DNA of 5,161 nt. Source: an uncultured Lachnospiraceae bacterium. GTDB lineage: Bacteria; Bacillota; Clostridia; Lachnospirales; Lachnospiraceae. The notes under the pieces are model-generated. The model was not told the origin of the DNA. It made no database searches and saw only the letters and a list, made by a program, of their open reading frames with translations. This document shows, piece after piece, positions 1 to 5,161 of the stretch. The stretch spans positions 1 through 5,161 of the forward strand of contig CAMWMO010000154.1 in NCBI GenBank assembly GCA_947175305.1, written 5' to 3'. Within the stretch, counting starts at the first letter, position 1. Each line of letters opens with the position of its first letter. The translations under genes and the position numbers were made by a program.

Positions 1-685
1 AGATCAGCCCCCGAATCAGGCAGTCCAGCTTCTCTGCCTCCATGCTCCAGTCGATCCTCCCCATGGATTTGGTCAGCATCTTTGCATAACTGGATTCTTC
101 GTCATTTTGTTTCCTGGGCATCACCTGCCCTGACTCTATCTTTGGAAGCGCCTCCACAATAAGGCGGGCGCCCGCCGCTGCCAGCTTATCATGCAGAGTA
201 TCCGCAGTCTCCTTGGCTTCGATCTCCACCTCTGTCTGCATGAGCATGTCTCCGGTATCCAGCCCCTTCTCCATCTGCATGATAGTAATGCCGGTTTTCT
301 TTTCCCCGTCAATAATGGCCCACTGGATCGGCCCGGCTCCCCGATATTTGGGAAGAAGCGAGGCATGAATGTTGACACAGCCGTATTTCGGCATGGCAAG
401 GATCTCTTCCGACAGGATCTGTCCGAAAGCCGCCACCACAAAAATATCCGCCTGATAGCCGCGCAGCACCTCAACCGCCTCCGGATCCTTGATCTTCACC
501 GGCTGAAAGACGGGAATATCATGGGCAATGGCACAGGTCTTTACCGGCGTCATCTGCAATTCCTTTCCTCTGCCCTTAGGCTTATCCGGCTGCGTCACCA
601 CGGCAGCCACCTGATGTCCCGCCTCTATAATCGCCTGCAGCGCGCCTACCGCAAAATCCGGCGTTCCCATAAATATGATTCTCAT
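1..685 (-). CDS. fmt: Methionyl-tRNA formyltransferase, N-terminal 228 codons (cut by window edge)
   Basis: Transfers a formyl group from 10-formyltetrahydrofolate to Met-tRNA(fMet) in the cytoplasm, making the initiator tRNA for translation. The reading frame starts with MRIIFMGTPDFAV, the usual Fmt N-terminus, and stays open to the left edge. About 228 of the family's usual 310-315 residues are present: the whole formyltransferase domain and the start of the C-terminal tRNA-binding domain. The tRNA-contacting loop is visible at residues 34-49 (DKPKGRGKELQ, with R39 matching the essential loop arginine of E. coli Fmt). The catalytic triad is present as N105, H107 and D143, inside the NIHASLLPKYRGAGPIQW and GLDTGD motifs. 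The ATG at 685-683 has a modest Shine-Dalgarno AAGGG at 700-696. It is the last of the four genes seen and lies 57 bases after def, its functional partner. The frame has no internal stop, and the truncation is only the window boundary. Confidence 0.97.
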   Translation of the reverse strand, partial: MRIIFMGTPDFAVGALQAIIEAGHQVAAVVTQPDKPKGRGKELQMTPVKTCAIAHDIPVFQPVKIKDPEAVEVLRGYQADIFVVAAFGQILSEEILAMPKYGCVNIHASLLPKYRGAGPIQWAIIDGEKKTGITIMQMEKGLDTGDMLMQTEVEIEAKETADTLHDKLAAAGARLIVEALPKIESGQVMPRKQNDEESSYAKMLTKSMGRIDWSMEAEKLDCLIRGLI

Positions 686-742
686 ATCTCTCTTTCCCTT
701 CTTTCTCCCGGACAGCTCCTCTGCCGCACACAAAAATCCGTT

Positions 743-1234
743 CTATTCTGCTTCATCATCTTCTTCCACCAGATCTTCCGTATTCAAAAGCGGCCCCTCC
801 ACCTTCTCCACATAGAGATGGCCTTCCAGATGATCCAGCTCATGGCAGATGGCTCTGGCTAAAAGCTCCGTCCCCTCAATTTCAAAAGGCTGCATATTTT
901 CATCATAGGCAAGCGCCTTCACATAATTGGGCCGCTTCACATGCCCGGTCTTGCCGGGAACGCTCAAGCACCCCTCGTAGCCCTCCTGCTCTCCGCTGGT
1001 CTCCAGTATTTTGGGATTGATCAAAAGTATGGGATCCTCCCCCGTCACATCGATCACCACGACCCGCTTCAGGATGCCCACCTGGGGGGCCGCCAGACCT
1101 ACGCCGTTTTCCTCATACAGCGTCTCAAACATATCGTCGATCAGCTCCCTCAGTCTGGGCGTGACCTCTGTCACCTCTTTACATTGCTTCGTCAAGACCG
1201 GATCGCCGATCTCCCTGATCTTTCTGGTTGCCAT
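743..1234 (-). CDS. def: Peptide deformylase
   Basis: Metalloenzyme (usually Fe2+) that removes the N-formyl group from nascent proteins at the ribosome, the step before methionine aminopeptidase. The protein is 163 residues, normal for the short bacterial type. All three family motifs are intact: motif I GVGLAAPQ at 44-51, motif II EGCLS at 87-91 with metal ligand C89, and motif III HELDH at 131-135 with ligands H131 and H135 and catalytic E132. The C-terminus is strongly acidic (VEEDDEAE), which is unremarkable. The start ATG at 1234-1232 has a strong Shine-Dalgarno AGGAGG at 1250-1245, 10 bases upstream, the best-looking ribosome site in the window. It lies 38 bases after priA and 57 before fmt, with no terminator on either side, so it is probably cotranscribed with both. 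The def-fmt pairing is common in bacteria and supports both calls. Confidence 0.98.
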   Translation of the reverse strand: MATRKIREIGDPVLTKQCKEVTEVTPRLRELIDDMFETLYEENGVGLAAPQVGILKRVVVIDVTGEDPILLINPKILETSGEQEGYEGCLSVPGKTGHVKRPNYVKALAYDENMQPFEIEGTELLARAICHELDHLEGHLYVEKVEGPLLNTEDLVEEDDEAE

Positions 1235-1244
1235 GATACCTCTT

Positions 1245-1250
1245 CCTCCT
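1245..1250 (-). promoter_or_regulatory. Ribosome binding site of def
   Basis: A full AGGAGG, 10 bases before the def ATG. It is much stronger than the sites in front of priA and fmt, which suggests that def is translated independently at a high rate from the shared transcript. Confidence 0.8.
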
Positions 1251-1272
1251 GTCCTTATCCCGTATTATGATC

Positions 1273-3510
1273 TCAGTATACTGTCATTGGATCAAAATCA
1301 AACTGCACCGTCTGATTTTTCAGTTCCCGTTCCCTGCAATATTTTTCCAGCCGGTCCTTCACCTGCACCAGCACCTGATAATCACCGTGCCGAAGGTAAA
1401 AAATATGTCGATAGAGATCGGATATCTTCCCGATCGCCGCTTCCGCAGGGCCGATCAGCTGTAAACCCTTCACACTTCCCATCTCTCTTTTGACCAATTC
1501 AGTCATTTCGTGGCTCAGCATCTCTCCCTCCTCCTGCAGAGTCGAGATGATTAGAACTGCCAGCATATGTGCCACAGGCGGATAGCCCATAAGTTCCCGA
1601 TAGGCGATCTCCTCCTCGTAAAACCCCTCATAATCCTGTCTCGCCGCATACACCACACTGTAATGCTCCGGCTGATAGGTCTGGATCACCACCTCGCCGG
1701 GCCGTTCACCTCTGCCCGCACGACCTGCCGCCTGGGTCAGCAGTTGAAAGGTTCGTTCCGCGGCCCGATAGTCATTCTGATTTAAGGACAGATCCGCCGC
1801 CAGCACGCCCACCAGTGTGACGCGGGGAAAATCATGCCCCTTCACGATCATCTGTGTGCCCACCAGAATATCCGCCTTCTCATCTGCAAAAGCGGAGAGA
1901 ATCTTCTCGTAGCTCTCCTTGGCGCGGGTCGTGTCCGCATCCATGCGCAGCACCCGGGCTGTCGGAAATTCCCTGTGGATCGCTTCCTCAATCTGCTCCG
2001 TTCCCGCTTTGAAGCCGAGCAGATAAGGGGAACCGCAGGAGGGACATTTCCCCCGTTTTGCCTCCTGATAACCGCAGTAGTGGCACACAAGCATCCCATT
2101 CTTATGCTCCGAGAGAGAGACGTCGCAGTGGGGACATTTCATTACATGCCCACAGGACCTGCAGGAGACAAATCCCGCATACCCCCGCCTGTTTAAAAAA
2201 AGAATCGACTGCTCGCCTCTGGACAACCTGTCCTCCAACAGGCCCTTCAGTTTTAGGCTGAACACGGAACGGTTTCCCTGCTTTAACTCCTCCCTCAGAT
2301 CTATGGTATGAACGACAGGCAGAACACTCTCCCCCGGCCGTTCCTTCATCTCGTACAATTGATATTCTCCCCGGGACGCCCGGTAATATGCCTCCAACGA
2401 CGGGGTTGCAGACCCTAACACCACACTTGCGCCGCACATGGAAGCGATCTGCATGGCTGTCTCTCTGGCGTGGTATTTCGGGCTCGCCTCGCTCTTATAG
2501 CTGTTTTCATGCTCCTCGTCCATCACGATGACGCCCAGATTGGCAAAGGGCGTAAACAACGCCGAGCGCGGGCCGATGATCACATCAATCTCTCCCGCCT
2601 TCGCACGCTCGATCTGGTCATACTTCTCCCCCGCTGACAGGGTAGAATTCATCACAGACACCCGGTCCCCAAACCGCTTGTAAAACCGCAGAAGCGTCTG
2701 GTAAGTCAGGGCGATCTCCGGTATGAGCACGATAGCCTGCTTTCCCATGGCGATCATCTGCTCTATGATCCCCAGATACACCTCTGTCTTCCCGCTGCCT
2801 GTCACCCCATGCACCAGATGTACGCCCGGCCTCCCTGCCCGGTAGGCCGACAGGACCTCCTCTATAATGTGCTGCTGAGCCGATGTAAGTTTGGGACGTA
2901 TCTCGTCCCGATCTGCCATCTTTACCGGATTGCGGTAGTAAGCCTCCCTCTCTATCTTAAGATATCCCTGTTTCTCCAGCGTCTGTAAAGTGGCCGCCGT
3001 CACATTCAGCTTCTGCCGTATCAGCTCATAGGGAAGCTCCTCCTCCGTCTGTAATGCCGAAAGAACACGTGCCTTTGCTCTCTGATGCTTTCTCTCACAC
3101 TCCTGTGCCGCCTGGGCAGTCTCCGATGCGGACAGACAGCGCAGCACTTTCTTTTTCTCCAGCATTTTCTGCTTCCGCTTCACCGGAAGCACGGTTTTCA
3201 GCGCCGCGATCATAGTGGAACCATACTGACTTTTCAGCCAGTAGGCGATCTGAATCTGCCGGCTCTCCGCGGAAATCCCCTTTTCGTCCACAGACGCCAC
3301 CGACTTGATCTTCTCCAAAGGATAGTCTGTCTCCTCCGAGATATCCACTACATATCCCACTTTCTCCTGATTGCCTCTGCCAAAGGGGACATGCACCCGC
3401 ACACCCGGCTGCACGGCCTCCGCCAGCTCTTCCGGTATCCGGTACTGAAAGATCCGATCCACCTTCTCGTGGGCAATATCTATGATGACATCCGCATATC
3501 GCTCCGTCAT
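1273..3510 (-). CDS. priA: Primosomal protein N' (replication restart DNA helicase PriA)
   Basis: 3'-to-5' superfamily 2 helicase that recognises stalled or repaired replication forks and reloads the replisome. It has 745 residues, close to E. coli (732) and shorter than B. subtilis (about 805). Domains in order: N-terminal 3'-end DNA-binding domain (about 1-105, YADVIIDIAHEKVDRIFQYRIP), winged-helix region (about 110-200), helicase lobe 1 with Walker A GVTGSGKT at 235-242, DEEH at 331-334 and GSATP at 366-370, then lobe 2. A zinc module in lobe 2 keeps all eight cysteines (C450, C453, C459, C462, C476, C479, C489, C492). Later helicase motifs are GTQMIVKGHDFP at 551-562 and QAAGRAGRG at 593-601. 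The start ATG at 3510-3508 has only a weak Shine-Dalgarno (AAAGG at 3525-3521). The in-frame sequence upstream has no other start before a stop at 3546-3544. Only 19 bases separate it from murE, suggesting translational coupling. Confidence 0.98.
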   Translation of the reverse strand: MTERYADVIIDIAHEKVDRIFQYRIPEELAEAVQPGVRVHVPFGRGNQEKVGYVVDISEETDYPLEKIKSVASVDEKGISAESRQIQIAYWLKSQYGSTMIAALKTVLPVKRKQKMLEKKKVLRCLSASETAQAAQECERKHQRAKARVLSALQTEEELPYELIRQKLNVTAATLQTLEKQGYLKIEREAYYRNPVKMADRDEIRPKLTSAQQHIIEEVLSAYRAGRPGVHLVHGVTGSGKTEVYLGIIEQMIAMGKQAIVLIPEIALTYQTLLRFYKRFGDRVSVMNSTLSAGEKYDQIERAKAGEIDVIIGPRSALFTPFANLGVIVMDEEHENSYKSEASPKYHARETAMQIASMCGASVVLGSATPSLEAYYRASRGEYQLYEMKERPGESVLPVVHTIDLREELKQGNRSVFSLKLKGLLEDRLSRGEQSILFLNRRGYAGFVSCRSCGHVMKCPHCDVSLSEHKNGMLVCHYCGYQEAKRGKCPSCGSPYLLGFKAGTEQIEEAIHREFPTARVLRMDADTTRAKESYEKILSAFADEKADILVGTQMIVKGHDFPRVTLVGVLAADLSLNQNDYRAAERTFQLLTQAAGRAGRGERPGEVVIQTYQPEHYSVVYAARQDYEGFYEEEIAYRELMGYPPVAHMLAVLIISTLQEEGEMLSHEMTELVKREMGSVKGLQLIGPAEAAIGKISDLYRHIFYLRHGDYQVLVQVKDRLEKYCRERELKNQTVQFDFDPMTVY

Positions 3511-3533
3511 TGTTGCGTAGCCTTTCTTTTCAT
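3507..3533 (-). other. Possible eight-codon coupling ORF between murE and priA
   Basis: An ATG at 3533-3531 overlaps the murE stop (ATGA). It opens an eight-codon frame (MKRKATQQ) whose TGA stop at 3509-3507 overlaps the priA ATG (again ATGA). GAGG at 3544-3541 lies 7 bases before this ATG, better spaced than the weak site in front of priA. This is visible in the sequence. That ribosomes use it to pass from murE to priA is an inference. It may equally be chance, since GAG GAA codons for the MurE C-terminus would create the ribosome-site match anyway. Confidence 0.25.
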
Positions 3534-4999
3534 ACTTGTTCCTCTAAAATCTCTTGTATCAACACCCTCTCGTCCATCGGATATTTCACACCGTTGATCT
3601 CCTGATAATCCTCATGCCCCTTGCCCGCCAGCACAATGATATCTCCCGGCTCCCCATTGGCGATGGCATAGGCTATGGCCTTCTTCCGATCACAGATCTC
3701 CACATATTTCCCCTCTGTTTTACCGATGCCGATCTTAATATCCTCGATGATCGCCTGGGGCTCCTCCGTACGAGGATTATCGGAAGTGATAATGGTCAGA
3801 TCCGCCATCCTGCCGCTGACTTCTCCCATCTCATAACGTCTGGATTTCGCCCGATTGCCGCCGCAGCCAAAGAGACAGACCAGCCTGTGAGGCTTGTAAG
3901 CCTGAAGCGTCTCCAGCAGACTCTTTAACGCCATGGCGTTATGGGCATAGTCGATCATTAAGGTAAAGTCATCCGACACCTTCACCATCTCAGTCCTGCC
4001 CTTCACCTTCGCCGCTGCAAGAGCTCTCTTTATATTCTCCTCCTGCACGCCGAAATGCCTGCAGATGGCAATGGCAGTCAGGGCATTGTAGACGCTGAAT
4101 TTGCCGGGCGACGCGGTTCTGACTGGAAGCTCCACAAGCCCCCTCGCCGTAAAGGCCATGCCAAGCGTCCCTCCCTCATTCAAAAAGGTGATATCCTCCG
4201 CCCGAAGATCCGCCGGCGTATCGATCCCGTAAGTCTCCAGCTGACAGGTGCAGTCCCTCGTGACTTCCTCCCAGTGCGCATCGTCCCGATTCACGATCCC
4301 CACAAGACACTGCTTGAACAGCAGACTCTTACAGTGCAGATAGTCGTCAAAATCCTTGTGTTCGTTCTCCCCGATATGGTCCGGCTCCAGATTGGTAAAA
4401 ATCCCAAAGTCAAAGACAAACCCCTGAGTTCTGTGAAGCATCAGCCCCTGAGAAGAAACCTCCATCACCACCGTATCACAGCCCGCATCCGCCATCTGCC
4501 TAAAATATTTCTGTACCAGATAGGACTGGGGCGTAGTATTCTGCGCCGGAATATGCTCCTCCCCGATGATCGTCTCTATGGTTCCGATCAGCCCCACCTT
4601 TCTTCCCGCCTGCTCCAGAATCGATTTGACCAGATAGGTGGTCGTGGTCTTCCCCTTGGTACCCGTGATGCCGATGATCTTCATCTGCTTTGCCGGATGA
4701 TCGAAATAGGCTGCAGAGACAAAAGCCATGGCGTAATGGGTATCCTCCACACGGATCACCGTCACGTCGGCCTCTGCCGGAAGCTCCATTTCCCGCTCCA
4801 CCAAAAGAGCGGACGCACCGGCCGCCACCGCATCTTTCGCATAGATATGACCGTCTGCCTTCGCGCCCGGAATACAGACAAACATACAGCCCGCCGTTAC
4901 CTTCCTGGAATCATAGACGATATCCGTCACCTCGCGCTCCAGCGTGCCGCGGACACATTCATAAGAGATCTTTTCCAATAATTTCCCTAAAACTGCCAT
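3530..4999 (-). CDS. murE: UDP-N-acetylmuramoyl-L-alanyl-D-glutamate--2,6-diaminopimelate ligase
   Basis: Cytoplasmic ATP-dependent Mur ligase that adds the third amino acid to the peptidoglycan stem peptide. The protein is 489 residues, typical for MurE. The N-terminal UDP-substrate domain (about 1-105) carries VYDSRKVTAGCMFVCIPG. The central ATPase domain has the P-loop GITGTKGKTTT at 110-120 and the FTNLEPDHIGENEH stretch at 201-214. K224 in the YLHCKSLLF motif matches the carbamylated, Mg2+-binding lysine. The C-terminal domain has SDNPRTEEP at 406-414 and GKGHEDYQ at 459-466. The DNPR tetrad (407-410) is the signature of meso-diaminopimelate-specific MurE, while lysine-adding enzymes such as S. 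aureus usually differ at the arginine. I place the start at the ATG 4999-4997 because AAGGAG at 5011-5006 is well spaced. The longer frame begins with a TTG at 5065-5063 that falls inside the likely -35 box. It appears to be the first gene of the operon. Confidence 0.97.
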   Translation of the reverse strand: MAVLGKLLEKISYECVRGTLEREVTDIVYDSRKVTAGCMFVCIPGAKADGHIYAKDAVAAGASALLVEREMELPAEADVTVIRVEDTHYAMAFVSAAYFDHPAKQMKIIGITGTKGKTTTTYLVKSILEQAGRKVGLIGTIETIIGEEHIPAQNTTPQSYLVQKYFRQMADAGCDTVVMEVSSQGLMLHRTQGFVFDFGIFTNLEPDHIGENEHKDFDDYLHCKSLLFKQCLVGIVNRDDAHWEEVTRDCTCQLETYGIDTPADLRAEDITFLNEGGTLGMAFTARGLVELPVRTASPGKFSVYNALTAIAICRHFGVQEENIKRALAAAKVKGRTEMVKVSDDFTLMIDYAHNAMALKSLLETLQAYKPHRLVCLFGCGGNRAKSRRYEMGEVSGRMADLTIITSDNPRTEEPQAIIEDIKIGIGKTEGKYVEICDRKKAIAYAIANGEPGDIIVLAGKGHEDYQEINGVKYPMDERVLIQEILEEQV

Positions 5000-5005
5000 T
5001 TTTTT

Positions 5006-5011
5006 CTCCTT
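5006..5011 (-). promoter_or_regulatory. Ribosome binding site of murE
   Basis: AAGGAG on the minus strand, 6 bases before the ATG at 4999. It decides the murE start in favour of a 489-residue protein beginning MAVLGKLLEK over a 511-residue form that would need a TTG start 66 bases further upstream. Confidence 0.85.
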
Positions 5012-5023
5012 ATGACATTCTCT

Positions 5024-5040
5024 TCTTACAATAAGTAAGA
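5024..5040. repeat. Perfect 6-bp inverted repeat over the -10/start-point region
   Basis: TCTTAC and GTAAGA flank the 5-base AATAA (plus-strand reading). The repeat covers part of the predicted -10 box (5037-5042) and the predicted start point near 5030. It could be an operator half-site pair or a chance symmetry. Most of it lies at or before the start point, so it is unlikely to form a full RNA hairpin. Confidence 0.4.
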
Positions 5041-5065
5041 TAGCATGAAAAAGCTTTTTTTGCAA
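5037..5065 (-). promoter_or_regulatory. Predicted sigma-A promoter of the murE-priA-def-fmt operon
   Basis: On the minus strand, TTGCAA (5065-5060, 4 of 6 matches to TTGACA) is followed by a 17-base spacer and TATCTT (5042-5037, 4 of 6 to TATAAT). A TGC directly before the -10 box makes it an extended -10 promoter. The predicted start point is near 5030, giving a leader of about 30 bases before the murE ATG. The spacer contains the palindrome AAAAAGCTTTTT (5048-5059). Neither hexamer is perfect, but the spacing, the extended -10 and the position just ahead of the first gene all agree. Confidence 0.65.
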
Positions 5066-5105
5066 TTTTCACCCTTTTCTTTTTCTTAATCTTTTTTTAT
5101 TTTTA
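5066..5105 (-). promoter_or_regulatory. A-rich tract upstream of the -35 box (possible UP element)
   Basis: Read on the minus strand, this stretch is almost entirely A and G with several A-tracts, and it lies immediately upstream of the predicted -35 box. That is where A-tract UP elements bind the alpha subunit of RNA polymerase. The composition and position are directly visible. The role is an inference, and AT-rich intergenic DNA in Firmicutes often looks like this by default. Confidence 0.35.
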
Positions 5106-5112
5106 CTTCATA

Positions 5113-5134
5113 ATCTAAACACAGTTTGGACACA
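5113..5134. repeat. Imperfect tandem 11-bp direct repeat upstream of the murE promoter
   Basis: On the minus strand, TGTGTCCAAAC (5134-5124) is followed at once by TGTGTTTAGAT (5123-5113). Seven of 11 positions match and the four differences are all transitions. It sits roughly 85-105 bases before the predicted start point. An 11-bp period matches the spacing of half-sites bound by OmpR/PhoB-type response regulators, but no known consensus is matched closely enough to name a regulator. Confidence 0.35.
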
Positions 5135-5161
5135 ATTACTCATTATGATATAAACCAAGAT

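Larger units (their letters stand above)
5066..5161. other. AT-rich non-coding upstream region
   Basis: No convincing gene is visible here. Of the three minus-strand frames entering from the right edge, two stop within 25 bases and one stays open to a TGA at 5110-5108 without recognisable protein wording. The tail of an upstream gene therefore cannot be excluded but is unlikely given the AT-rich composition. No rho-independent terminator is seen. Confidence 0.5.

Noticed and set aside
191..862. A 223-codon open frame on the plus strand across the fmt and def 3' region
   Set aside because: It is antisense to two well-supported genes, has no recognisable motif and shows shadow-like composition.
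1235..1272. Possible terminator or separate promoter between priA and def
   Set aside because: The 38-base gap has no GC-rich stem with a T-run and no well-spaced -35/-10 pair. It mainly holds the def ribosome binding site.
941..1493. Overlapping plus-strand frames opposite def and the priA 3' end
   Set aside because: Both are antisense to conserved, motif-complete proteins and have no family resemblance.
4055..4981. A 308-codon open frame on the plus strand opposite murE
   Set aside because: It lies wholly antisense to a clearly functional murE and its translation is rich in Arg, His, Leu and Pro with no recognisable domain, as expected for the shadow of a coding strand. The absence of stops follows from the codon use of murE.
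5026..5046. A six-codon leader ORF (MLSYLL) before murE
   Set aside because: Its ATG lies upstream of the predicted transcription start and overlaps the -10 box, so it would not be transcribed from this promoter.
5000..5065. A longer murE starting at TTG 5065, adding 22 residues
   Set aside because: The TTG lies inside the predicted -35 box, the added residues do not resemble MurE, and the ATG at 4999 has a far better Shine-Dalgarno.
5048..5105. Palindrome followed by T-rich sequence on the plus strand, resembling a rho-independent terminator
   Set aside because: The stem is only A/T pairs around a central GC with no loop, no plus-strand gene ends here, and the T-rich tract is the complement of the A-rich region upstream of the promoter.

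Overview
The window holds four genes on the minus strand, read right to left from about 5000 down to position 1: murE, priA, def and fmt (fmt runs off the left edge). I see no gene on the plus strand, no RNA gene, no mobile element and no CRISPR array. It looks like a housekeeping segment of a chromosome, not an accessory region. Gene order, protein wording (for example the MurE stretch around the FTNLEPDHIGENEH residues) and a moderately GC-rich coding sequence beside an AT-rich promoter region suggest an anaerobic Firmicute of the class Clostridia, plausibly Lachnospiraceae. That assignment is an inference from pattern recognition, not from a search.

Layout: 5000-5161 is an AT-rich non-coding region. 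It carries a good candidate sigma-A promoter (-35 TTGCAA, 17-bp spacer, extended -10 TGC-TATCTT) pointing into murE, an A-rich upstream tract, an inverted repeat over the -10/start-point region and an imperfect tandem 11-bp repeat further upstream. murE (3530-4999) makes the meso-diaminopimelate-adding ligase of peptidoglycan synthesis. After 19 bases comes priA (1273-3510), the replication-restart helicase. After 38 bases comes def (743-1234), peptide deformylase. After 57 bases comes fmt (685 to the left edge), methionyl-tRNA formyltransferase. No rho-independent terminator separates any of them, so they probably form one transcript that continues beyond the window.

Functionally, fmt and def are the two ends of one cycle: Fmt formylates the initiator Met-tRNA, and Def removes the formyl group from the finished protein. 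priA and murE add replication restart and cell-wall precursor synthesis. All catalytic and metal-binding residues I can check by eye are present, so all four proteins should be functional. I did not find a convincing new biological system. The points most worth a second look are small: an eight-codon reading frame that bridges murE and priA by ATGA overlaps at both ends, and the symmetric elements in the murE promoter region.
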